From positions 1 through 64,000 of the forward strand of contig JAWQFQ010000007.1 in the NCBI GenBank assembly GCA_035967975.1: a stretch of 64,000 bases of DNA. The letters are read 5' to 3'. Below are positions 17,990 to 26,064 of the stretch, one piece after another. A program made the position numbers and the translations under genes. The notes under the pieces are model-generated. The model worked only from the letters and a program-made list of their open reading frames with translations. It ran no database searches and was not told where the DNA came from. Origin of the DNA: Scytonema sp035967975. GTDB lineage: Bacteria > Cyanobacteriota > Cyanobacteriia > Cyanobacteriales > Nostocaceae. How positions within the stretch are numbered: position 1 is the stretch's first letter; each line of letters opens with the position of its first letter.

Positions 17990-18266
17990 ATGAATAATCT
18001 GCAATCAATGATTAATCATTTAGTATCCAATTACATTAGTTGTTTATTAGGCATCTATCTATGGGAGAGTTAAACCAATTCTCTACAATTTCGCTACACA
18101 TCAAATATATGTAGGGGCTCTTGGCTATTCGCCCTTACTCACGATATCTGTTGTCCTATTTTAGAGAATTGGTATTAAACCATTTTTCTTATTGCAAAAC
18201 CTTGTAAAGACACGTCATAGCGCGTCTTTACATAAACCACTATCAGCTAACAAATCCCTTGAAAAT

Positions 18267-18776
18267 TTACCACAGTGCTCTTACACCGCCATCAGTATCT
18301 TGTACACCTGTTGTGCCATCATCTGTGGTTTGTTGGGGTCTAGCAGGGTTATAGTTTGGCTGGGTTACATCGTTGGTAGTACCTGGATATTGTTGTGTTC
18401 CGGGAGTAGTGGTAGTACCTGGATATTGTTGTGTTCCGGGAGTAGTGGTAGTACCTGGATACTGTTGTGTTCCGGGAGTAGTGGTAGTACCTGGATACTG
18501 TTGTGTTCCGGGAGTGGTGGTAGTACCTGGATATTGTTGTGTTCCGGGAGTGGTGGTAGTACCTGGATATTGTTGCGTTCCGGGTGTGGTGTTATTATAA
18601 GGTTCTTCTGTCTGAGTCTGACTGTAAATGGTACCGTTTACAGGAGCTTCACTAATTTTTATGTTGTTGGAGTTAGGCAATGCAACTGCTGGAAGACTTA
18701 ACAAGGTACCAGCACTAGCAACTCCTACTAAGGTAGCAAGCTTTTGGAACAAATTTGTCCGATTGTTTCCGTTCAT
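18267..18776 (-). CDS. secreted Pro/Thr/Gln-rich protein with 12-residue tandem repeats
   Basis: A 169-residue protein with a signal peptide (LFQKLATLVGVASAGTLL...AVA). About 20 residues later there are six tandem copies of TPGTQQYPGTTT, then a short tail rich in Gln, Thr, Asp and Gly. Each repeat is exactly 36 bases (together about 18371-18590), so copy number could change without breaking the frame. Low complexity suggests an extended, possibly glycosylated, surface or matrix protein. No family recognised. The plus-strand frames over this stretch are shadows of the repeat. Confidence 0.6.
   Translation of the reverse strand: MNGNNRTNLFQKLATLVGVASAGTLLSLPAVALPNSNNIKISEAPVNGTIYSQTQTEEPYNNTTPGTQQYPGTTTTPGTQQYPGTTTTPGTQQYPGTTTTPGTQQYPGTTTTPGTQQYPGTTTTPGTQQYPGTTNDVTQPNYNPARPQQTTDDGTTGVQDTDGGVRALW
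18371..18590. repeat. 36-bp coding minisatellite, six copies
   Basis: Units read gtagtacctggatattgttg plus tgttccgggagtggtg with few substitutions between copies. They encode the 12-residue repeat of the minus-strand secreted protein. Copies are directly adjacent, so this is not a CRISPR array. Confidence 0.75.
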
Positions 18777-19318
18777 TTTTATCTCCTACAGTTCACGCTA
18801 AATGTCTTGAGCAAATCATTGATTTGCTATAATTTGCGAAATTGCTGTGATGTTTCTAAAAAGCCAGCCACTAACTAGCTATTTCAGACAGAAAATGAAA
18901 TTTTCTAGAGATGTTTACCTATAAAAAATAACCTGATTAATGATCTAGCTCGTCTGTCTAAAGCATGGTCTAATAAAAAAAAAGCCTGTCCTTGGGAATA
19001 TAAGTTTTTTAAAAGTTTAAATCAGTACACAGTTTGACATACGTATATAGCAATCTGTGCATCCTTCATAAAAGGCAAAGAAACCTGGTATCTCTGAGAT
19101 ACCGGGTTTCTGCAGACTGGCAATTCTCACAAATTCAATCAGATTGCTAAAGTGAAGGTAATACTTGTCGGTTAAGCGCAAGTAAGAAACCCGGTTTCTG
19201 GCTCCTCAATTACTGCTAACCGAGTAGGATTGAAAGTGGAGGAATCATGACCTAAGCTTTGGAAACTGGTAACTGATAACAGATAACTGTTAAAGTGGAT
19301 TTTTTAGAAAGACTGGCT
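18777..19318. other. 540-base spacer between divergent genes, with a dispersed hairpin
   Basis: No gene seen. It contains the third copy of the agaaacccggtatct palindrome at 19079-19111 (one mismatch in the left arm) and a partial copy (agaaacccggtttct) near 19187. It must also carry the promoters for the repeat protein and the DUF1802 gene. Confidence 0.45.
19079..19111. repeat. third copy of the dispersed agaaacccgg palindrome
   Basis: agaaacctggtatct, loop, then agataccgggtttct. It lies between divergent genes, so unlike the other two copies it cannot be a simple terminator. This favours a mobile or dispersed repeat origin for the family. Confidence 0.55.
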
Positions 19319-19900
19319 ATGATTTCTCATGCATTGAAAGAGTGGGCTGTTGCTATTGATGCCTTAGAAAGCGGTAAAACTATTATGCTCCTCCGCAAAG
19401 GCGGGATACACGAACGGGAGGGACGCTTTCAAGTAGCTTATGAGGAGGTTCTGCTTTACCCAACTTACGAACATCAACAACCTTTCTTGCTAAAACCAGA
19501 GTACGCTCATTTGGTCGTTCCGGTGACATCTGGTTGGCACCCGGAAACAATCAGAATTGGGAGTTGGGCTGCGATTACGAATATTTTTCCCGTGAGTGAG
19601 GAGTCAATTGTCAGCGCGTTACTTCCGTTCCATATTTGGAATGAGGATTTTATAAGCGATCGCCTAAAATGGAAACCGCGTCAACCCCTATATGTTCTCC
19701 TGCTACGGGCTTACAAATTACCCAGTGTACGGGAAATTCCTTATCTCCCTGAGTATGGTGGTTGCAAGTCGTGGATTGATTTGGAGGAATCGATTGCGCT
19801 ATCAGGAGCAGAACCTGTTTTAACCGATACAGAATATGATAAGTTAGTTGCTGAAATAAGCAGTGTTGTTAGCAATAGGTCTTATACACCTTCTGTATAA
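19319..19900 (+). CDS. DUF1802 family protein
   Basis: A protein of about 193 residues matching the cyanobacterial DUF1802 family. It opens with ALKEWAVAIDALESGKTIMLLRKGGIHE, then LYPTYEHQQP near residue 50, and a C-terminal LPEYGGCKSWIDLEE. Function is not established for the family. A GTG at 19295 would add eight residues, but the ATG at 19319 has an AGAAAG upstream and matches the usual beginning of the family. It may be co-transcribed with the following regulator gene 75 bases downstream, but nothing links them functionally. Confidence 0.75.
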   Translation: MISHALKEWAVAIDALESGKTIMLLRKGGIHEREGRFQVAYEEVLLYPTYEHQQPFLLKPEYAHLVVPVTSGWHPETIRIGSWAAITNIFPVSEESIVSALLPFHIWNEDFISDRLKWKPRQPLYVLLLRAYKLPSVREIPYLPEYGGCKSWIDLEESIALSGAEPVLTDTEYDKLVAEISSVVSNRSYTPSV

Positions 19901-19975
19901 AATGTTTTAATTACAAGGACTTATGCTGAACATAGGGAAATTAGTTCACAATAGATCGTGTGAACACCCTAATTT

Positions 19976-20320
19976 ATGCCAGTTGGATTGATGCAAACCT
20001 TCTCCACCCTCACTCCTGACTCAATTGCGATCGGCTTTCATGCTTTATCCGATCCACTGAGAGTTAGCGTTATAGAGCTACTGCGAGATAAAGAGCTTTG
20101 TGTGTGCGATTTATGCAATTTTTTAGAGGTAACCCAGTCAAAACTGTCGTTTCATCTCAAAACTCTCAAAGAAGCAGGTTTGGTTCGTTCTCGCCAGGAA
20201 GGGCGCTGGATTTACTACAGTCTTAACTTACCTCAGTTTGTTGTCCTCGAACAGTATTTATCTGAGTTTCGTCGTTATAGCCAGATAATGCCTGCGCGTT
20301 ATTGTAAGGAGCCATCTTGA
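19976..20320 (+). CDS. ArsR/SmtB-type winged-helix regulator
   Basis: A 114-residue DNA-binding repressor. It opens with ALSDPLRVSVIELLRDKELCVCDL, where the Cys pair in CVCDL is the metalloid-sensing motif of classical ArsR. The recognition helix follows in TQSKLSFHLKTLKEAGLVRSR and the wing in EGRWIYYSL. No arsenic resistance gene is in the window, so its target is elsewhere. An ATG five codons later is an alternative start. Arsenite or antimonite sensing is inferred from the Cys pair. Confidence 0.85.
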   Translation: MPVGLMQTFSTLTPDSIAIGFHALSDPLRVSVIELLRDKELCVCDLCNFLEVTQSKLSFHLKTLKEAGLVRSRQEGRWIYYSLNLPQFVVLEQYLSEFRRYSQIMPARYCKEPS

Positions 20321-20351
20321 GCCCCAAATTAAAATTTGGACTAAAAGCTAA

Positions 20352-20369
20352 AACCCGTTATAACGGGTT
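20352..20369. terminator. 9-bp-arm palindrome between convergent genes
   Basis: aacccgttataacgggtt is a perfect palindrome in the 60-base gap between the ArsR-type gene and the Uma2 gene, which converge on it. A nearby ccaaatt/aatttgg pair accompanies it. The same two elements occur together again at about 21508-21558, so it is also a dispersed repeat. Confidence 0.45.
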
Positions 20370-20380
20370 AAAAGTTATGT

Positions 20381-21154
20381 TTAATTTATGGGCAAACTAT
20401 TTGGGTCAATACCTTGAGATTGCAAATAAGCAATAAGCCGTTCCTTTTGCTGACGTTCTTGTTCGGCGCGTTGGCGTTCTTGTTCGGCGCGTTGGCGTTC
20501 TTGTTCAATCAGTTCTACAGCCCAAGGTAACAAATGACCTGTCTGATCCCACCATCGTAACCAATAACCAGTTCGGGCTTCTTTTGTTCCTTGCCAAGTC
20601 CCTAAAAATAAGCTTATTGAATCAATCCAATGACGACCATTTTCATCTGGTTGCTTTAATTCGTAGCGTCTATTTTCGAGTTGATAAAATTCCAACAAAC
20701 CGCCATTGGGGTCAAAAATCACATATATAGGAACCTGCAAAATTTGCTCGTAAAAAAACCATTTTCCTGGCGGATAGGTTCGCTTGACCGAATACTCTTC
20801 CCCCTGAGTGTCGGATAAAAATTCCATCACCACTGTCGGTACATCCCCTTCCAAATTGGGAGTATAGCTTTTACGTTCTCCCAAAACTTGATTGACACTG
20901 GGAACATAGACCCAATCCGGTGCTTTCACGACAAATTGTCCATTCACAGTCGCACAAAGACCAAAATTGGAAGCAATCAACATCTGAGGTTGGATAAAAC
21001 CACTGATTTCTAAACTTTCACGCAAAGCACCAGCCAAGATTGGCTGACCTGTATTTTCCACTGGTTCATCCTCTAATTGAAAATCGTTGGGCAACGCTTC
21101 CCACGATATTACCAGTTCGGATAGCAATTTGGTTTCACCAAGTTGGGTTGCCAT
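20381..21154 (-). CDS. Uma2 family (DUF820) protein, putative restriction-type endonuclease fold
   Basis: A 257-residue protein of a family expanded in cyanobacteria, with the PD-(D/E)XK nuclease fold. Visible are WVYVPSVNQVLGERKSYT, DVPTVVMEFLSD and KWFFYEQILQVPIYVIFDPNGG, the core strands with the acidic residues. The C-terminus has a short coiled coil made of tandem RQRAEQE repeats, coded by near-identical 21-base units. Activity is unproven for most members. Starts at ATG; single gene at the left border of the NRPS/PKS cluster. Confidence 0.85.
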   Translation of the reverse strand: MATQLGETKLLSELVISWEALPNDFQLEDEPVENTGQPILAGALRESLEISGFIQPQMLIASNFGLCATVNGQFVVKAPDWVYVPSVNQVLGERKSYTPNLEGDVPTVVMEFLSDTQGEEYSVKRTYPPGKWFFYEQILQVPIYVIFDPNGGLLEFYQLENRRYELKQPDENGRHWIDSISLFLGTWQGTKEARTGYWLRWWDQTGHLLPWAVELIEQERQRAEQERQRAEQERQQKERLIAYLQSQGIDPNSLPIN

Positions 21155-21821
21155 AAAGATTGCCTTTGGTCGGTTTGTTTTATTTTATCGTTGCTAGTTA
21201 GACTTAATTATTTAAACCTATAGACCAGGAGTGTCACAATCATCTCCATTATGGCGCGACTTGGTGCAGGTAGTACTACCGCATCTACCTTAAAGACTTC
21301 CGCATAAAAAGTCTGACTATATCTCTTGTGGTACGTCTGTCTCAGATGTCAGCACTTATTCCTTATATCAGTGACCATCAGATTTGGTAAAAAAGCAATT
21401 AAGTTTTTAGAAAAGTCAGAGCGATCGCAATACTGCTTAGTTAAGAGCCAACAAATAAATTTCGCAGCTTTTAGCCAAAGTTAGATAAATCTGATTGTAT
21501 ATAATTTTTAACCCTTTTTAACGGGTTTAAGCTTGAGCACCCGAATTTTAATTCGGGGCATATCCGACGCAGTATTGAGAGCGATCGCTGTGCGTCTGTA
21601 ACAATTGCTTATATTCTCTGGTCAACCTAAAATTTAGCACTACTTATATTTTGCACCTACTCACATCTTGCACCTAGGTCAAAAACCGGGTACGGATGCC
21701 AATCATATCGCTTGGAAAGCTTAATATATCGTTCAGAAACCCGGTTTTTTATATCTTGTTGAGAATGGGTCAAGATGTCAGACTAAGTATCGGCGCTCCA
21801 GAAAAACTTAGAAGCACATTC
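21155..21821. other. 667-base spacer at the left border of the NRPS/PKS cluster
   Basis: No gene seen. It contains a partial family A repeat near 21294-21351, the palindrome pair aaccc...aacgggttt and cccgaattttaattcggg (about 21508-21558), and a candidate terminator at 21681-21749. It separates the cluster's last gene from the Uma2 gene. Confidence 0.5.
21681..21749. terminator. candidate bidirectional terminator after the biosynthetic operon
   Basis: aaaaaccgggt and acccggttttt pair as an 11-bp stem with T runs at either exit and a 47-base loop. It is about 70 bases beyond the stop of the last cluster gene, a sensible place for transcription to end. Confidence 0.4.
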
Positions 21822-22370
21822 TCAAGAAGTCATGTTTTGACTAATATAATGAACCAGTTTTTGTACAATCACAATATCCTTAGTGACTTCATACTCAATT
21901 TGAATATCGAAAGCTTTCTCCATCAACACCACTAGTTCCAACATATCTAATGAACCTGCTCCTAAATTCTTCACAAAATTTGATGTTAGACTGACTTGGT
22001 TTTCTTGAAGACCCAGATGCTCTGCAATTACAACTTGTAATTTTTCAAAAATTCTTTGGTTTTTAAATTGTTCAAATTGAATGAATGTATCAATTAATAC
22101 TATTAACTCAATGATTTCATCTAAGATGACAACAATACGTTGATATTGCAGAATTTCATCAGTAGAAAGAGAGCAACCTTGACGAGATTGGAGCCACTTT
22201 TGACAAATTTGATAACCTCCCAAACAAAAGTTCCAAACCCGTAAAGGTATGCCTTCAAAGTATTGCGTTTGGTTAATCCAGACAAGCCCTTTGCCTACAG
22301 TTGGTTCTAGCAAGGTATAGCGCACTGTTTCAAATTTATTATTCCCAATGATGGAATATCTGGTAACCAT
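21822..22370 (-). CDS. acyl carrier protein fused to a type ISP restriction enzyme C-terminal-like segment
   Basis: A 182-residue protein in two parts. Residues about 18-95 (GLVWINQTQYFEGIPLRVWN, GGYQICQKWLQSRQGCSLS and YQRIVVILDEIIELIVLID) closely resemble the conserved C-terminal segment of type ISP restriction-modification enzymes. No methylase or helicase part is present. Residues about 107-178 form an ACP, with the phosphopantetheine site in NLGAGSLDMLELV (Ser140; the usual Asp before it is Gly) and an acidic helix II. As the last gene of the cluster, 122 bases after the MbtH-like gene, it may be a discrete carrier protein or scaffold. No good ribosome binding site is visible. The fusion is seen directly; its role is unknown. 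Confidence 0.7.
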   Translation of the reverse strand: MVTRYSIIGNNKFETVRYTLLEPTVGKGLVWINQTQYFEGIPLRVWNFCLGGYQICQKWLQSRQGCSLSTDEILQYQRIVVILDEIIELIVLIDTFIQFEQFKNQRIFEKLQVVIAEHLGLQENQVSLTSNFVKNLGAGSLDMLELVVLMEKAFDIQIEYEVTKDIVIVQKLVHYISQNMTS

Positions 22371-22491
22371 TGGAAGATGCTTTTGAAATTAAGACATGGG
22401 TTGTAAAAACTTGGAATTCTTATCTGATACCTTGCTGACTTCAACATCGGGTGTAGGGGGAGGACGATAATAAATATGCAATTTCAATACC

Positions 22492-22719
22492 TTACACCTC
22501 AGTGCGAGCAGCTTCTTCCATCTTTTTCCGGAGACTGAGCGGTCTCATATCAGTCCAAACTTCTTTGATGTAATCGAGACATTCTTGTTTGAGACCACTT
22601 TTGCCAGCATCTTTCCAACCTAGTGCGTTCTCTCGGTCAGCCGGCCAAATAGAATACTGTTCTTCGTGATTAACCACAACCTTGTAAATCGTCGTGTCTT
22701 CTTTATCGTCTTGATACAT
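22492..22719 (-). CDS. MbtH-like protein
   Basis: A 75-residue partner that binds and activates NRPS adenylation domains. It carries the family signature: NHEEQYSIWP, GW, then CLDYIKEVWTDMRPLSLR with the invariant Trp residues. AGGAGGA precedes the ATG. It is the only MbtH homologue visible and presumably serves the three A domains of the cluster. Confidence 0.93.
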   Translation of the reverse strand: MYQDDKEDTTIYKVVVNHEEQYSIWPADRENALGWKDAGKSGLKQECLDYIKEVWTDMRPLSLRKKMEEAARTEV

Positions 22720-22750
22720 ATTTATCCTCCTAGCGAATATAACAGAAAAC

Positions 22751-22786
22751 TATCTGCGTTTATCTGCGTCCATCTGCGGTTAAAAA
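22751..22786. repeat. family B dispersed repeat, inverted copy inside the gene cluster
   Basis: tatctgcgtttatctgcgtc followed by catctgcggttaaaaa is the inverse of the copies at 15701-15737 and 44280-44306. It fills the spacer between the MbtH-like gene and the preceding small gene. Confidence 0.5.
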
Positions 22787-22797
22787 CCCAATTGTTA

Positions 22798-23124
22798 TTA
22801 TACTTCCACAGGTTCAAGGCGTCCTTTACCTTCCAGTGTCCCCAAGTCAAGATCTGCAATACATCGAACTTTTACGTAATTCAGTGTCAGGTTACCAACC
22901 AGATGAACCTTCCCCGTTTGATGCTCAAAGTCAGCTTCATTGAATTTAGATGCTTCTAGGTCGAGTTTAACACCTAAATCAGTTCCTCCTCTGGTATTCG
23001 TGAATTTGATATGAACATATCCACGGTCAATACACTCTTTCAAAGCAGTGGCTGTTTTTTCAGGTCCTAAGCTAGCTTCGACAGGATGTTCCCCGGATGA
23101 TAATCTTTGTACTAACTCGTTCAT
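22798..23124 (-). CDS. small protein of unknown function in the NRPS/PKS cluster
   Basis: A 108-residue soluble protein without signal peptide or membrane segment. The N-terminal 40 residues look helical (ELVQRLSSGEHPVEASLGPE); the rest alternates as beta-strands, with phrases TNTRGGTDLGVKLDLEAS and GNLTLNYVKVRCIADLDL. I do not recognise a family. AGGAGAC before the ATG and 16-base spacing after the previous small gene indicate joint translation. The position between exporter and MbtH-like gene suggests an accessory role in the pathway, but nothing in the sequence says which. Confidence 0.7.
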   Translation of the reverse strand: MNELVQRLSSGEHPVEASLGPEKTATALKECIDRGYVHIKFTNTRGGTDLGVKLDLEASKFNEADFEHQTGKVHLVGNLTLNYVKVRCIADLDLGTLEGKGRLEPVEV

Positions 23125-23139
23125 GAAAGTGTCTCCTAG

Positions 23140-23475
23140 TTAAGAATCACTTTTGTCTTGATTTACTGATGCTTGCACTTGTACAGGTTCATAGACTGGA
23201 ATCTCAAATGCGAGGGACTTGTGACAAAACTCTTTCCATTCAGGAGTGACATTGTCAAAAATAATATTTTCGTCCTTGAAAATTCCATCTGTGACTACGT
23301 AGTTTTCTTGGAGATATAGAAAGTCATCTTCGGTAAGTGTTCTATTCACTTCGACTTCCTTGCCATCAACCTCTTTTTTTTCTTGTCTTGTATTTTTAGT
23401 ATTTTCAGTCCACTGATTGAACTGTCGTAACTTCTGGATAGGGTAAGCTTTGCAATATTTTCCCATAGTTGCCAT
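23140..23475 (-). CDS. small protein of unknown function in the NRPS/PKS cluster
   Basis: A protein of about 111 residues with no membrane segment. It begins GKYCKAYPIQKLRQFNQWTE, continues through a highly charged middle (EKKEVDGKEVEVNRTLTEDDF), then LYLQENYVVTDGIFKDENIIF. I do not recognise the family. The frame runs up to 23505, but the ATG at 23475 has a strong AAAGGAGAG at the right distance and is preferred. It lies directly ahead of the other unknown small gene and after the MATE exporter gene. Confidence 0.7.
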   Translation of the reverse strand: MATMGKYCKAYPIQKLRQFNQWTENTKNTRQEKKEVDGKEVEVNRTLTEDDFLYLQENYVVTDGIFKDENIIFDNVTPEWKEFCHKSLAFEIPVYEPVQVQASVNQDKSDS

Positions 23476-23570
23476 CGTAATCTCTCCTTTGAAGTGCTTA
23501 AGCATTTAAAATTATAATAATATATTTTTGATTTTAATTCTTCTAAATAGCGGGTCTATATTTTAAATAT

Positions 23571-24947
23571 TTAAATTCTTCTTTTTATTCCTATTTGAGA
23601 ATAAATTTTTCCAAATTCTATCCATGTAAATACAACAACCATTAAAGAAGTTAATAGCTCTACGGAAGCTACACCATAGTAAATTCCATTGACTCCAAAA
23701 AATATTGGTAAAGTTAACAAAATTGGTAAAAATAAAAATATTTCTCTTAAAAGGGTAATAAATACTGCTATTTTTCCATTGCCTATAGCTTGAAATAATG
23801 CAATACTACACGCTCCAAAAGCAGCTGATGGTAGTAAAAAAGTCACAATGTGAAAGTTGAGTATATCGTTATAAGTAAAGCTAAAATCAGGTATTAGCCA
23901 GCGTAAAAAAAACGTTGGATAAATTTGTAAAGGTAGCCATATTAAGATTAAAAAAACTGTACTACCTATCCCAAAAATTAAGTAAGCCTTCTTGAGTCTT
24001 TGATAATTTTGTGCTCCATAGTTCATACCAATAATAGGATTTAGGGCTTGTACAAACCCATACAAAGGGTTGATAAGCAAGAAATACAATCTAATGGTTG
24101 CTCCTGCAAAGGCAATGTCACTATCTGTGCCGTATTGAGCGATTGATTTAAAAAGCACGATTTGTTGAACTATGCTCATGATTTGCATAAGCAGTACTGA
24201 TACACCTACTGATAAAATTGCTGGTAATAAATCTATCGCAAGAGTTAACTTTTTAGGATTAACTAAAAGAAAACTTTTCCCAGAAACAAAGTATGTAATA
24301 TTTAAAATTGAATAGATTAATGCCGCAATGACAGTAGCAAAAGCTATCCCTTGAATACCCCAATGAAATCGAATAATAAATACAATATTTAAGAGAATAT
24401 TGATGAATACATAAAGACCTGCAAATAATGTTGCTAAAGGAATTTTACCCTCGGCTTTAATTAGCTGACTTGAAGAGACTGCTATAACTAAAAATACTGA
24501 ACCTAACATATAAGTTTTAAAGTAATCGGCTCCGTATGCAGCAACTTCACCCTCTCCGCCCATAAATGAAATTAATTCTTTAGCAAAGCTGCATCCAACG
24601 ACAGTGATAAAAGAGGAGATAATGAGACTCAAAATTGTGAGAGTCCCAAATATTTTGGACTGAGTTTTGGCATCTCCTGAACCAATGGCTCGACTTAAAA
24701 CTGAGGCAGAACCAACTCCGACAGACATAGCAACCCCAATGGCAATAGAGGTCAGTGGCATAGCAAGAGATATAGCTGCCAAGGCAGTTTCACCAATAAG
24801 TTGGCCTGCACATAAAGCATCAACAAAAGTAGTCAAGCCAATTAGAAGCATTCCTAAAACGCTTGGAATGGATAATTTGAACATTAGTTTGATGAGATTA
24901 CCATTAAGAATTTCATTTGTAATATTAATTTTTTGCTCTTTAATCAT
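23571..24947 (-). CDS. MATE family efflux transporter
   Basis: A 458-residue inner-membrane antiporter with twelve hydrophobic segments in two similar halves. It has early signature residues in LSIPSVLGMLLIGLTTFVDALCAGQLIGETALAA and VGSASVLSRAIGSGD. It probably exports the cluster's product using a Na+ or H+ gradient. It lies 64 bases after the redox-protein gene in the same direction. Its DNA is markedly more AT-rich than its neighbours, which is partly due to hydrophobic codons but may also mean separate acquisition. Confidence 0.88.
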   Translation of the reverse strand: MIKEQKINITNEILNGNLIKLMFKLSIPSVLGMLLIGLTTFVDALCAGQLIGETALAAISLAMPLTSIAIGVAMSVGVGSASVLSRAIGSGDAKTQSKIFGTLTILSLIISSFITVVGCSFAKELISFMGGEGEVAAYGADYFKTYMLGSVFLVIAVSSSQLIKAEGKIPLATLFAGLYVFINILLNIVFIIRFHWGIQGIAFATVIAALIYSILNITYFVSGKSFLLVNPKKLTLAIDLLPAILSVGVSVLLMQIMSIVQQIVLFKSIAQYGTDSDIAFAGATIRLYFLLINPLYGFVQALNPIIGMNYGAQNYQRLKKAYLIFGIGSTVFLILIWLPLQIYPTFFLRWLIPDFSFTYNDILNFHIVTFLLPSAAFGACSIALFQAIGNGKIAVFITLLREIFLFLPILLTLPIFFGVNGIYYGVASVELLTSLMVVVFTWIEFGKIYSQIGIKRRI

Positions 24948-25010
24948 TTTTTAAAGTTAGTGTCTGGGGGAAGGAATTTAAACAAATCTAACAGCATTGC
25001 TAACAACTTT

Positions 25011-26042
25011 TTACTCAACCTTAACTAAATGGCTAACGCAATATTGCTTCACCGTTTTTAGTTTCATATCTTTTCCGGAGTTAAGCGCACTCATAACTTC
25101 ATGACTAGCTTCCACTGTGACTTCATAGGCACCAGACACACTTCCATTTGGGGCAGCAAAATCAATACGTACTTTTGCCCAATCAGCCTCTTGTTCTTGA
25201 TCAACTTCTTCCGTCGTAAGTACTACACCAGCTTTCAAGTAGTCCCACCAAGTCCAACCCAACTGCATCCAAATCTCCCGTTCAGCGATTTGTTCAAATT
25301 TAGTTAAACCCGTCCATCCTCGGTAGAATGGACTCAAGTCTAAGACTGAACCATTTTTCTTGACTAGCAAATCGAGGACTCCTGGTTCTAAATGTCCCCA
25401 TAAGCACCCTTGGGGTAAATCAACTAGGGTAGGGGCAAACTGATGACCACCAAAGTGAGTTGATTGCCAGACCCTTAATTGTCCATTGGAAGCAGGAGCG
25501 TATTCCTTACGTAACCGACGATATAGGGGAGTTCCAAATCTGCCGCAGGCAAGGTCTACTTGAGCATGAGTACAAACCATAAGTTCGCGGATGTGGCTCG
25601 TATGTTGCTCATACTGCTGAAACTGTAGTAAATCGTTAGGCTGTTTCATTAACTGCTTAAATATTGCCGTTACTAAAGCAGTTGTTTTCTCTTCTGGAAC
25701 AACAAACTCCTGCTTTTCAAACTGAGAAAACATCTTAAAAGGACGGTAATAGTGCAACACGCGGATCGAGCCAGGATGAGAGTATTCGCGATCAGGAGCA
25801 ATTAATATTGGTCTCACCTTGATCCCGTGCCTAGCAATTAACTCTTGGAATAGACTGATTATCGGCTTGATTCTTGAATCTTGCTGAAACAGGTCTTGCG
25901 GCCAAGGTTGTGGAAATTCCATAATTAGCCAATGGTCACAACTGCCAGCTGTACCAATTGGATTTTCTCCGCTCGCTTTAGAAACCAACGAACAAAAACG
26001 ACAATCTGTAAGGGGGGGTAGATCCGTTTGTGGAGTTTGCAT
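25011..26042 (-). CDS. sucrase/ferredoxin-like (thioredoxin-like [2Fe-2S]) protein
   Basis: A protein of about 343 residues of the Suc_Fer-like family. It opens with DCRFCSLVSKASGENPIGTA. Its middle has VCTHAQVDLACGRFGTPLY, a ferredoxin-like Cys/His segment, followed by STHFGGHQFAPTLVDLPQG with the conserved HxGGHxFA. Members are predicted to bind an iron-sulfur cluster in a thioredoxin fold. The gene follows two P450 genes, so electron supply to them is a reasonable inference. A TTG at 26084 would overlap the upstream P450 gene by 20 bases; the ATG at 26042 avoids this and is preferred. Confidence 0.8.
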   Translation of the reverse strand: MQTPQTDLPPLTDCRFCSLVSKASGENPIGTAGSCDHWLIMEFPQPWPQDLFQQDSRIKPIISLFQELIARHGIKVRPILIAPDREYSHPGSIRVLHYYRPFKMFSQFEKQEFVVPEEKTTALVTAIFKQLMKQPNDLLQFQQYEQHTSHIRELMVCTHAQVDLACGRFGTPLYRRLRKEYAPASNGQLRVWQSTHFGGHQFAPTLVDLPQGCLWGHLEPGVLDLLVKKNGSVLDLSPFYRGWTGLTKFEQIAEREIWMQLGWTWWDYLKAGVVLTTEEVDQEQEADWAKVRIDFAAPNGSVSGAYEVTVEASHEVMSALNSGKDMKLKTVKQYCVSHLVKVE

Positions 26043-26064
26043 ATTTGTGAGTGAATTGCTTTCT

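Noticed and set aside
18192..18701. Plus-strand frame of 169 residues over the repeat gene
   Set aside because: It is the antisense reading of the 36-bp minisatellite. The minus-strand frame has a signal peptide and sensible composition.
21822..22370. Working restriction-modification gene
   Set aside because: Only the C-terminal segment of the type ISP family is present, fused to an ACP; no catalytic domains or partner genes are nearby.
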